Below are positions 35,509 to 43,069 of a DNA stretch of 64,000 bases, in pieces (the first letter of the stretch is position 1; every line of letters begins with the position of its first letter). The translations under genes and the position numbers were made by a program. Source of the stretch: a virus; the IMG/VR virus record IMGVR_UViG_3300032093_000068, positions 21,547 through 85,546 of that record. One strand, 5' to 3'. The notes beneath the pieces were generated by a model. It was not told the origin of the DNA. It saw only the letters and a program-made list of their open reading frames with translations, and searched no databases.

Positions 35509-36407
35509 AACACACAACTAATTAAATTATTTAAATTATTTTCATAAAAAAATTTATATAGATATTTTTTGTAAAAATATTCTTCAGAACCAATGCGATA
35601 TATTGAATCAGTAAACACCTCGTAGTTTTTTTTCACGGATTCTATTTTTGATATGTACAACTCCGGAGATAACTTATCGATTATTTGTAGTAATTCTTCA
35701 GTCGTGCTAAAAGTTATTATACCGTTCAAATCTAAGTTAAAAACTTTTTTTATTTGTTCATCATCATGGCTACCACCCCAATAAATTGGGATTGTTCCCG
35801 CCCAATAAGGCTCCATTATTTTTTCACTAAAATAATAGTCATAGTCATCATTTTCCACTATCAAAGTAAACATATAATCTTTATATGCTAGAACTCGTTC
35901 TAATTGAGGAAACGGACTGTTTGTTCCTGTTCCCATTTGATTGACTCTACCTCCTAAAATTTTACCTAATTCATGTCTGTAGTTGTGACCCTTTGTTGCT
36001 CTTTTGTTAGAGTACGCGAAACTTATTAATTTTTCTTTGTTTTCGTAAAAATTGACATGTTCATCCGGAAAGTGCCTTCTCCAACTCGCAGGAATTACAA
36101 AGAGATATTTTTTTGGATTTTTTATGATTAAATTTTTATCATGTGTAAATATATAATCATATTTTTTTTCAACTCCCTCCAAAAATGAAATGTCATAAGG
36201 GATTATCGATTTCGATTCACATAACCAAGCGATGTTTATTTTTGACCTAACATTATCTACCATGTTATTTTTTACAAAATTGTCAGTATAAATCGTAATA
36301 CCATCAAAATCCATTTGATTTTTGATATATCTGAAGTCAGTAGGTAAAAAATCGGATGATGATACCTGATGAGAAAAAACGTCATCAAATAAATTTATTG
36401 TGTTCAT
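35505..36407 (-). CDS. Alpha-1,3/4-fucosyltransferase-like (GT10)
   Basis: The 300-residue protein carries the GT10 signature FTLIVENDDYDYYFSEKIME continuing to PYWAGTIPIYWGG, matching the known pattern of Glu-Asn, Glu-Lys and the Gly-x-x-Pro-Ile-Tyr segment that binds GDP-fucose. Upstream, NIAWLCESKSIIP and LFVIPASWRRHFPD fit the acceptor half of such enzymes. It is soluble with no membrane anchor, like bacterial GT10. It would transfer fucose (or a related GDP-sugar such as L-galactose made from GDP-mannose) onto a glycan. It overlaps the next gene by 4 bases and follows the GT11 gene by 7 bases. Confidence 0.88.
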   Translation of the reverse strand: MNTINLFDDVFSHQVSSSDFLPTDFRYIKNQMDFDGITIYTDNFVKNNMVDNVRSKINIAWLCESKSIIPYDISFLEGVEKKYDYIFTHDKNLIIKNPKKYLFVIPASWRRHFPDEHVNFYENKEKLISFAYSNKRATKGHNYRHELGKILGGRVNQMGTGTNSPFPQLERVLAYKDYMFTLIVENDDYDYYFSEKIMEPYWAGTIPIYWGGSHDDEQIKKVFNLDLNGIITFSTTEELLQIIDKLSPELYISKIESVKKNYEVFTDSIYRIGSEEYFYKKYLYKFFYENNLNNLISCVL

Positions 36408-36414
36408 ATTAATT

Positions 36415-37227
36415 TTAATTTGTTATCAATTCACCATTGTGGTGATAAACTTTTATTAACTCCCAATCTTTTTCGAAAATATCTGCAAAGTAGTTTGGTC
36501 CACTTGGGCCAAACCAAATAGATGGGGCTACAACTCTTTTGTTTGCGTTTTTATTCAAAAAAGCACCCCACCAAGAGAATGTTGAATTTGAAATTATGTT
36601 ATGATTACAAAGACTCATAATCCATATCTCAATATAATCCTCCTCATTTACTACTGTTGAGTTAGGTAGAGTTAAATTACTATTAACCCAATCTTTATCA
36701 TCTGTAAAAATGAATATATGGGAAATATTCCCAAAAACAGAAAGAGACTTTTCAATATATGATTTTGAAACTGACGGGTGGACATCAGGAAAATTTTTGT
36801 AGTCTCCCCTTCTGACGTGTAAAGACAGTGTATTACCTAAATTAATTTGAGGGTATTTTTCAATTAAATAACTTTTAGTAATATCATCAACTTCAAATAA
36901 ATTTTTTATTTCATTACTGTAATTCAAAAAATTTTTAGAACTTTGGTAATATCCGTAAAACTCTATTGGTTTATCCCAAATAATGGTCTTTTCTTCATAA
37001 AACCAATTAGGTTCTATATATGTTTTGTATCCAGATAGTTCACTTTTAAAAACTAACTTTCTAAAAATATTTGATACATAATGAGATGTATTTTTACCTT
37101 GGAGGTGTGTTGAGGAAACGGGCTTGAAAAAACAATCTATGTTTTCTTTCAAAGATTGGGAATATGCGTTTGCGATTTGGAACATTTGGTTCCCTAACCC
37201 ACCCATTAAATGCGCTGTTGTATACAT
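36415..37227 (-). CDS. Alpha-1,2-fucosyltransferase-like (GT11)
   Basis: This 270-residue GT-B enzyme of family GT11 has the N-terminal MGGLGNQMFQIANAYS, the donor motif SLHVRRGDYKNF (the HxRRxD signature), and NHNIISNSTFSWWGAFLN near the C-terminus, all diagnostic of alpha-1,2-fucosyltransferases. The expected donor is GDP-fucose. No GDP-fucose synthesis genes are visible in this window, so the donor would come from the host or genes elsewhere. It belongs to the same leftward operon as the GT10 enzyme. Confidence 0.92.
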   Translation of the reverse strand: MYTTAHLMGGLGNQMFQIANAYSQSLKENIDCFFKPVSSTHLQGKNTSHYVSNIFRKLVFKSELSGYKTYIEPNWFYEEKTIIWDKPIEFYGYYQSSKNFLNYSNEIKNLFEVDDITKSYLIEKYPQINLGNTLSLHVRRGDYKNFPDVHPSVSKSYIEKSLSVFGNISHIFIFTDDKDWVNSNLTLPNSTVVNEEDYIEIWIMSLCNHNIISNSTFSWWGAFLNKNANKRVVAPSIWFGPSGPNYFADIFEKDWELIKVYHHNGELITN

Positions 37228-37233
37228 ATGTTA

Positions 37234-37857
37234 TTATTTTATTAACCAATTATAATCCATTATTGAATTTTGTATATCAGAATAAGTAACAATTTGAGAT
37301 GTCAAGTTTGGGACACTTGAGTATGCGTTATATTTTCTTTGTAAATTAGCCATCATAACATCATTTTCAGTTTCAAAATTTAATAGATTAAATATCAACT
37401 CTTCGAAAACATGTGACTTGAGTAAAACACAATGCGCTGAATAACTATTGTTTAGTTTTATACATTTCTCATTCACGGTTTTAGTTTTTTCGCCGATATG
37501 GTAATTATGATTGGCTCCAAAATACATCATATCCCAATCTTTTGGAACATTGATCACGTAATTATGTAATTTTTCATTAAAACTTTCAACAAAAACACAA
37601 TCATCCTCAATTATAATAATATCTTCCTTATTCTCATTTTTCCAATCTATATAAATGTTGATGTATGTATTAATCAATCCAAACATGCCATCAGTAAGTT
37701 TTGTTGTATTTTTTAATTTCTTCCCATTTATTGCCTCAATAAATGTATAATTGATACAATTAATTTTTTTTAATTCATTAACTATGTGTTTTTTTCTATC
37801 TGTTCTTTCTTTGAGGTTAATAACGTAAACTGAATCTGAAAGTTCGTTGAGTGTCAT
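37234..37857 (-). CDS. GT25-type glycosyltransferase (LPS galactosyltransferase-like)
   Basis: This single-domain enzyme of 207 residues has the typical family start SVYVINLKERTDRKKHI, then TFIEAINGKKL, and the metal-binding motif IIIIEDDCVFVESF. DWDMMYFGANHNYHIG and SAHCVLLKSHVFEEL match the acceptor-side motifs of GT25 enzymes, which add galactose or related sugars to lipooligosaccharide or collagen-like hydroxylysine. The acceptor here is unknown. The ATG overlaps the upstream stop by 4 bases. Confidence 0.88.
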   Translation of the reverse strand: MTLNELSDSVYVINLKERTDRKKHIVNELKKINCINYTFIEAINGKKLKNTTKLTDGMFGLINTYINIYIDWKNENKEDIIIIEDDCVFVESFNEKLHNYVINVPKDWDMMYFGANHNYHIGEKTKTVNEKCIKLNNSYSAHCVLLKSHVFEELIFNLLNFETENDVMMANLQRKYNAYSSVPNLTSQIVTYSDIQNSIMDYNWLIK

Positions 37858-38072
37858 GAATTAACATTTTTAAAATTTTTATCCATTATTTTTTTATACA
37901 ATTCCGATTGATTTTGATTGGCGGTTGTGGAAACGGTTCCATCTTTTTCATGGTGAAAATATGTAAAAAGTGGTTTTGGTATTCTAAATCCTTTATATCC
38001 ATTTTTACCCATCCTTATCCATAAATCATAATCCTCCCAACCGAAAAGTGAAGTTAAAAAAATATTTTCCAT
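37854..38072 (-). pseudogene. C-terminal fragment of a family 2 glycosyltransferase
   Basis: The 72-residue frame encodes only a GT2 C-terminal acceptor segment: FGWEDYDLWIRMGKNGYKG, then KPLFTYFHHEKDGTVS. In full-length GT2 enzymes of this type, a Trp-Glu-Asp-x-Asp segment follows a roughly 200-residue donor domain, absent here. It starts at the base after the stop of the intact GT2 gene at 38073-38852. It may be a remnant left by gene replacement. It could still be translated and might act as a separate chain, so 'pseudogene' is a judgement. Confidence 0.65.
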
Positions 38073-38852
38073 TTAAATTTTTTTATATTTTTTCTGATGA
38101 GACCGAATATAATTCCCATACTTTATCGCATTTGATAAATTTTTATTATGCTCATTGCTAGGTAATGTATTATTGTAATGATATAAAATTTCATCTAAAA
38201 AATATGATTTTTCATTTCCACACATTTCACAGAATGGAAATAAGTAAGCCGCATCACCACAATATGTAAAATAAGAATTCGGGACAAACGGGTCTAATAA
38301 ATCATTTGAATTTAATTTGTGAAATAGAAAAGATAAAGATGTTCTGAAATGTGAAACTGACCAATATTGTCTAGATTGGTAAATTATATTGTCATTTGGT
38401 AATTTTTTAGACTCACCTGGTTGACCATCATTTTTTTTATGTTGAGCCCAAACCATCCATAAGTCTTTTTCTTTATATATTTTTTCAATTTTAGATACCG
38501 CATCACTATCTATCAAATAATCATCACCATCTACAACTCCAATAATTGAGTCTAAATTATTCACATAATTTATTACACTATCATATATATTCCCTACAGG
38601 GTATAATTTATTTTTATTTTTTATAAAAATAACATCTTTGTTTTTGAATTTAAAATTCAATATATCTGAGTCTATACTAAAATAGTTTTTAATTATTTCA
38701 GTTGTTTCATCATTTGAAACATCATCCCTAATTATGACACCCAAATCACTATACGATTGATTAAAAATTGAATCCAAACATTCAATTATAAGATTTTTTA
38801 CATTATATAACGGAATTACTATTATAAATTTATTTGATAGTTTTTTCATCAA
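38073..38852 (-). CDS. Family 2 glycosyltransferase
   Basis: The 259-residue GT-A enzyme has the start KFIIVIPLYNVKNLIIECLD, the strand GVIIRDDVSNDETTEII, and the metal-binding motif IIGVVDGDDYLIDSD (Asp-x-Asp type). The C-terminal half (MVWAQHKKNDGQPGES, SYFTYCGDAAYLFPF) carries probable catalytic acidic residues. The short C-terminal fragment encoded immediately downstream belongs to another GT2 and is not its missing tail, because this protein already has an acceptor half. Its start overlaps the upstream gene by 4 bases. Confidence 0.85.
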   Translation of the reverse strand: MMKKLSNKFIIVIPLYNVKNLIIECLDSIFNQSYSDLGVIIRDDVSNDETTEIIKNYFSIDSDILNFKFKNKDVIFIKNKNKLYPVGNIYDSVINYVNNLDSIIGVVDGDDYLIDSDAVSKIEKIYKEKDLWMVWAQHKKNDGQPGESKKLPNDNIIYQSRQYWSVSHFRTSLSFLFHKLNSNDLLDPFVPNSYFTYCGDAAYLFPFCEMCGNEKSYFLDEILYHYNNTLPSNEHNKNLSNAIKYGNYIRSHQKKYKKI

Positions 38853-40483
38853 TTTAATATTTTTATATATTCATCATTTATTTTACTGACCACATTTGAT
38901 ACATAAAACTTATCAATGTCAAGTGGAGGTGAAAATAATTTTTTTCCTAATATTTGTCCTTTATCATTCACATTGTAGATCCAACTTGGCTTACCACACA
39001 TCCAACTTTCAATAGTCGTTCTTCCCAAAAGTATTCCGGCGGTTTCACTACATTCATGTATATATTTACTCACTTCTAACGTTGGTCCGAAATGTTTTAC
39101 ATGTTTGTTTAAAAGTATTTCATTTAAATAGTTCGATTTATTTTCACCGACTAACCACAGTTCCTTTTTTTCTTTTTCTGAAGTAATAATCAAATCTCTA
39201 ATTGTTTTCTCTCTAAGATAATCAATAGACCCTACAAATAAAATATAATTTTTAGATTTTATATTTTTATTATAAAACTTTGTTTCATCCACTGGATTGT
39301 AAATCACGTCAATTAGATTTTCATCTATTCCAAATTTACTAACGATTTGTTCTTTTATTTCAGGTCTAATCGCGACGTATTTTTTAATACTTGGGTGGAT
39401 AACTGGATTTTCTAAGTCTATAACTTCTGAGTGAATTGTACAAATTTTATCTACATTCGGATATAACATATTTAGCACATCAACAATTGGTTTGTGTTGA
39501 CAGTGGATAATATCAAAATTAACTTCCGACATTTTATAGTATTGGTTTGGTTTTGATAATTCTTGACCTCTTTCAGTTTTTAACGCCCATTTACCATCGC
39601 CCATTTTAAATCCTGGTGCATCTTTAATATTTTTAACTTTAACACCGTTTTTCTCGGCTAATCCAACCAAAGGTCCGTTAGTTTCCGCGGCGACAACTGT
39701 AACATCACAATTTAGTTTAACCAAATTTTTTGATAATTCATAAACATACATTTCTGAACCTGTAAATTTTTGGAAAAATAAACAACCTATTAAAACTTTT
39801 AATTTATCATTTTCAGTTATTTTAACTTTTATCGGCAATATATTTTTATATTTTTCCGCAAAAATTTGTCTATTATATTCCCACTTTTCATTTGTTATTC
39901 CAATCGATTTATGTGTAATTCTAATATTGAACATAACACCGATTTTAACATCTTCTAAGTGATTCTGAAAGGTAAATTCTACATCATAAAAATGGAATCC
40001 CTCAACTGTTTCGTCAAATCTTTTTTTGATTTTGTTTTTGTTAAACGAAATAAATAAACCATCAACAATTGCGGTTTGTTTTATATCATTTTCCTCGTTT
40101 TGTGAATATTTTGATACCCATTTTTTTCCTTCATGTTCGTGATTTACCACACCATACATTTTGGATCTATCTTCCCACCATTGTCCAGATGATGGCATAT
40201 AAGTTGATCCCGCCACACCAAGAATTCCGTATTCGTTATTTTTTTCAAAAGTTTTCAAAAGTTTCTTACCCCAATTTTTGGTATCAAAATATATATCATC
40301 ATGACATAATACAACAATATCATTTGATGATTGGTCAATTATCTCGTTATAAACTTTTGATAACGACTTTTCTCCATTATTTACCTTCTCAATAACCTCC
40401 ACGTTTTTCAATCCGCAAGATTGTTTGAGATATTCTTGAAATTTTGGATTTTCTTCTCTTGTGCTATATCCTATTGTAATCAT
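38849..40483 (-). CDS. Bifunctional glycosyltransferase: GT-A domain plus GT4-like GT-B domain
   Basis: The 544-residue protein has two catalytic-type domains. Residues 1-215 start MITIGYSTREENPKFQEYL and carry IVVLCHDDIYFDTKNWGKKL, a GT-A type domain resembling Glyco_tranf_2_5. Residues about 230-540 are a GT-B domain: VLIGCLFFQKFTGSEMYVYE, FDIIHCQHKPIVDV, LFVGSIDYLREKTIRDLI and ILLGRTTIESWMCGKP, with the Glu of the GT4 donor motif. Such fusions probably add two sugars in succession. The gene lies 3 bases from the dUTPase gene. Substrates are unknown. Confidence 0.82.
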   Translation of the reverse strand: MITIGYSTREENPKFQEYLKQSCGLKNVEVIEKVNNGEKSLSKVYNEIIDQSSNDIVVLCHDDIYFDTKNWGKKLLKTFEKNNEYGILGVAGSTYMPSSGQWWEDRSKMYGVVNHEHEGKKWVSKYSQNEENDIKQTAIVDGLFISFNKNKIKKRFDETVEGFHFYDVEFTFQNHLEDVKIGVMFNIRITHKSIGITNEKWEYNRQIFAEKYKNILPIKVKITENDKLKVLIGCLFFQKFTGSEMYVYELSKNLVKLNCDVTVVAAETNGPLVGLAEKNGVKVKNIKDAPGFKMGDGKWALKTERGQELSKPNQYYKMSEVNFDIIHCQHKPIVDVLNMLYPNVDKICTIHSEVIDLENPVIHPSIKKYVAIRPEIKEQIVSKFGIDENLIDVIYNPVDETKFYNKNIKSKNYILFVGSIDYLREKTIRDLIITSEKEKKELWLVGENKSNYLNEILLNKHVKHFGPTLEVSKYIHECSETAGILLGRTTIESWMCGKPSWIYNVNDKGQILGKKLFSPPLDIDKFYVSNVVSKINDEYIKILN

Positions 40484-40486
40484 CTT

Positions 40487-41110
40487 TTAAAAAAGTCCTG
40501 TTGATCCAAATCCGTTTAGATTTCTATCTTTTTCTTTAATATCTGAAACTTCCTCAAACTCTATCATTGTTCCATTTGCAACGTAAGAAAATACGCCTTG
40601 TGCAACTTTCATTCCTTTCTTAATTATAACAGTTTCGTTTGTCGTATTAAATAGTATAACTTGAACTTCATTTGTATATCCGTTATCAACTGTGCCAGGT
40701 GAATTTAAAACCATAAGACCTTGTTTTAACGCCAAACCGCTTTTGCTTCTAACTTGAAGTTCTATATTTGAAGGTAAGTCAAATCTTAAACCGGTCGGAA
40801 TAAGAGCTCTTCCAAACGGACCGATTTCAATTTCTTTTGTTGAATAAAAATCAAATCCTGAATCAGTTGCGTAGTTATATGATGGTAATACTGCATCCTC
40901 ATGTGTTTTATTTATCTTCACACTTATTGAAAATTTATCAGGTAACATTTCTTTTTCCATCTGCTCTAAATCTAAATCAAATGCATCTTTAACATATTGG
41001 TTCAACTCAGATTGATCTGAAAAATCTTCATCATCCTCAATTCCGAATGTTTTTTGAAGTTCTTTTAACGTTTCCTCAATTTTTTTTAAATCTTCCGGTT
41101 CGGTAATCAT
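40487..41110 (-). CDS. dut: dUTPase (deoxyuridine triphosphate nucleotidohydrolase)
   Basis: It hydrolyses dUTP to dUMP, keeping uracil out of phage DNA. All five trimeric-dUTPase motifs are visible: YATDSGFDFYS, VRSKSGLALKQG, GTVDNGYTNEV, KKGMKVAQGVF and the C-terminal P-loop-like RNLNGFGSTG. The length of 207 residues exceeds the usual 140-160 because of an acidic N-terminal extension of about 55 residues (ETLKELQKTFGIEDDEDFSD) with no known motif. It overlaps the exonuclease gene by 4 bases. It is embedded among glycosyltransferase genes but its function is nucleotide metabolism. Confidence 0.95.
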   Translation of the reverse strand: MITEPEDLKKIEETLKELQKTFGIEDDEDFSDQSELNQYVKDAFDLDLEQMEKEMLPDKFSISVKINKTHEDAVLPSYNYATDSGFDFYSTKEIEIGPFGRALIPTGLRFDLPSNIELQVRSKSGLALKQGLMVLNSPGTVDNGYTNEVQVILFNTTNETVIIKKGMKVAQGVFSYVANGTMIEFEEVSDIKEKDRNLNGFGSTGLF

Positions 41111-41808
41111 TTTAATTCTTTAAATTTTTTTATAACATCAATTAATACTTTGACATCTTTTTCGCAGTATTCTGATATTTCTTTAAGTTTATTTTCTTTC
41201 CAAAATGCATGATGAACTTTTTTTCCCGTTACCTCACCATCTTTTGGTGATTCAACTCCCATGCTTGCGCACATTAGATCAAGTGATCCGATTGCGGTAT
41301 AAGCGCCAAATTGCCATAATTCCTTTGTGTCAATTGCTTTTATTTCCCAAGGTTTTGTATCATAATTTGGTAGAATCGCCGGTGGCATGATTCCATTTAT
41401 AACCATTCGTTTTGATAACATCGGAATATCAAAGTTCTTTAAGTTATGACCACATAAATAAAAACCCAATTTTCCGCATCTATCCAATAATTTTTGCGTT
41501 TCCTTTAAAACAACAGATTCGTCATGAGATGAAAATGTTTGAGATTTTATTTCTCCTTTGTCCGTTACAAAAGATACGCTAACGCAAATAACTTTTGCAA
41601 ATTCGGGCACAAGCGCCGATCTTAACGAAAAGACATAATCAAATGATTGTCCTTGATCCTCAGGAAACCTTTTTTGAAACCAATCAAAATAGTTTGAGAA
41701 TTGTTCTGCCAATCTTGGATACATTTCCTGCAATTGACTGTAATCGTATGTTATTCCAACTGTTTCAATATCAAGAAACAGTATTTTGGATAAGGGAATA
41801 TTGATCAT
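41107..41808 (-). CDS. DEDD-type 3'-5' exonuclease
   Basis: This ribonuclease-H-fold exonuclease of the DnaQ superfamily carries motif I ILFLDIETVGITY (Asp and Glu), motif II YLCGHNLKNFDIPML (Asp), and motif III ISEYCEKDVKVLID with Tyr-x3-Asp, so the DEDDy type. I prefer ATG 41808 (MINIPLSK) with an A-rich leader to a TTG at 41826. Its start still overlaps the 3' end of the glycosyltransferase by 38 bases. The protein may proofread or process nucleic acid ends. It resembles uncharacterised exonucleases of large phages. The extra block between motifs I and II is longer than in DnaQ. Confidence 0.85.
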   Translation of the reverse strand: MINIPLSKILFLDIETVGITYDYSQLQEMYPRLAEQFSNYFDWFQKRFPEDQGQSFDYVFSLRSALVPEFAKVICVSVSFVTDKGEIKSQTFSSHDESVVLKETQKLLDRCGKLGFYLCGHNLKNFDIPMLSKRMVINGIMPPAILPNYDTKPWEIKAIDTKELWQFGAYTAIGSLDLMCASMGVESPKDGEVTGKKVHHAFWKENKLKEISEYCEKDVKVLIDVIKKFKELK

Positions 41809-42967
41809 TATGTTTTTTATTAACAATTTCTTTATACCACTGAGCTCTCTGTTCGGTTACTTTTCTAAGGTCGTATTTGTCTTTAACGGTCTCATATAAA
41901 CGATTTCCCATATCTTCAATCATCGCCGGATTATCAACAAGTTTTTTGATGTTTTTAACCCAATCACTATGATTTCTTGAATCTGAAACAAGAAGCGCAT
42001 TTCCATCAACAAACTGACCATTTTTAATCGCGTGTTTCAAATCAATTGTGTAAGGCCCAACCTCAGATGCGATTAATGCCTTTTTATAAAATCCTGCTTC
42101 AATAACTTTTAATTGAGACTTAACTTGATTAAATAAGTGATTTTTGATCGGAGCGATTGATATATCAAACTTGGAATAATTTCTCGCATATTGTGTGACA
42201 TGCTTTGTCCATACCCTTCTGTAATTTTCATTAATTTCATTTTCAAAAGGTTCTTCAACAAATTTTTCCAAAAATTCTTTATATTCGGGCGATATGATTT
42301 GATAATTATTTGTGAATATCTGTTCATATTTTACCCAAACCGTTTCATGTGGTTTGATTGGTCGCTGTTTTTGTTCTCCCGTTTGTTTATTAATTTCCGT
42401 GATTGTTCCTCTAATATCAAAACCACATAACACGTATTGCAACTTGTCTTGCAATTGTGATAATTTTGACACCATTCCATCTAGCAATGCTAAATCGTGA
42501 AGGTGTGATGATCCTCCGAGCCAACCAACCCTGATTTTATCAGATTTTTCTGTCGGTTCGGTAAATTGTGGTTCATTTGGATCAATTGCGTTTGGAAATA
42601 CAACCACATTTCTATTTATTCGTTTTATCTCGTCAGCAAATATTGATGTTGTGGTTGTAACAAAATCAGGGTGTCTTAAATTTTCCACAATTTTTTCGTT
42701 AATTTTATTTTGACGAATAATATCGTGGATTGGATGTTCTTTTCCTGGCATCCAATAATCATCAATATCAACTATGGTTACAATCCCTAATGATTTTAAC
42801 ATCCTAATTATATTAGGAGTGCTTTCATAATTGTTTGCTATCACTCTATGGATATGAACAATTTGGTATTGTTTCCAAAAATTGATGTCATTTATTTTTG
42901 GTTCATAATCAATATCCACATGAAAATCTTCAGGATATAAATTTTGTAACATTACATGGGGGTCCAC
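41771..42967 (-). CDS. GT-B glycosyltransferase body, N-terminus cut off by an in-frame TAA
   Basis: The 398-residue frame begins at a GTG at 42967 (VDPHVMLQNLYPEDF). Family motifs follow: VHIHRVIANNYEST, IVDIDDYWMPGKEHP, RVGWLGGSSHLHDLALLDG, and NDRA-like downstream elements (KALIASEVGPYTIDL). The frame continues upstream past an in-frame TAA at 42985-42983 to a natural-looking N-terminus from ATG 43069 with the expected first Rossmann strand. Without that segment the donor-domain fold would miss its first strand. So this gene is either interrupted, or expressed by readthrough or ribosome hopping, or restarted at GTG. It overlaps the exonuclease gene at its 3' end. A homing endonuclease gene is adjacent. 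Confidence 0.75.
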   Translation of the reverse strand: MDPHVMLQNLYPEDFHVDIDYEPKINDINFWKQYQIVHIHRVIANNYESTPNIIRMLKSLGIVTIVDIDDYWMPGKEHPIHDIIRQNKINEKIVENLRHPDFVTTTTSIFADEIKRINRNVVVFPNAIDPNEPQFTEPTEKSDKIRVGWLGGSSHLHDLALLDGMVSKLSQLQDKLQYVLCGFDIRGTITEINKQTGEQKQRPIKPHETVWVKYEQIFTNNYQIISPEYKEFLEKFVEEPFENEINENYRRVWTKHVTQYARNYSKFDISIAPIKNHLFNQVKSQLKVIEAGFYKKALIASEVGPYTIDLKHAIKNGQFVDGNALLVSDSRNHSDWVKNIKKLVDNPAMIEDMGNRLYETVKDKYDLRKVTEQRAQWYKEIVNKKHNDQYSLIQNTVS

Positions 42968-42982
42968 AGATCTAAATTTACC

Positions 42983-43069
42983 TTAACCTACCCCTGTCCG
43001 GTCAGATGCGAGAACTAATACCCGAATCTTTTCACGACCGTTCAGGGGCGAAATTGTTTTTTGAGTCAT
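42983..43069 (-). pseudogene. Detached N-terminal segment of the glycosyltransferase
   Basis: From ATG 43069 the frame reads MTQKTISPLNGREKIRVLVL continuing to ASDRTGVG, then TAA, then GKFRSVDPHVML in the same frame. The strand IRVLVLAS followed by TGVGKFRS looks like the start of a GT-B donor domain. The stop is flanked by GGT codons on both sides (GGT TAA GGT AAA), so removing six bases restores a smooth reading. I mark it as a fragment because normal decoding would release a 28-residue peptide. Confidence 0.6.
42991..43048 (-). other. Inverted repeat in the interrupted glycosyltransferase leader
   Basis: On the coding strand CCCCTG-AAC-GGTC (43048-43036) can pair with GACC-GGA-CAGGGG (43003-42991), giving six plus four base pairs around a symmetric 3x3 internal loop. 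The hairpin ends two bases before the GGT TAA GGT site. It is GC-rich relative to the surrounding AT-rich sequence. RNA function is inference. Confidence 0.55.

Noticed and set aside
23428-42967. T4-like glucosylation of modified DNA bases as the role of the glycosyltransferases
   Set aside because: No hydroxymethylase or related base-modifying enzyme is seen here, and fucosyltransferase, GT25 and uronic-acid enzymes do not resemble T4 DNA glucosyltransferases.
42983-42985. Reassigned stop codon (TAA read as amino acid throughout)
   Set aside because: TAA ends many intact genes in this window, including the capsid protease and scaffold genes, so general reassignment is excluded.
42968-43031. 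Group I intron at the glycosyltransferase/endonuclease boundary
   Set aside because: Removing six bases already restores the reading frame and there is no room for a catalytic intron; the endonuclease overlaps the leader instead of lying inside an intron.
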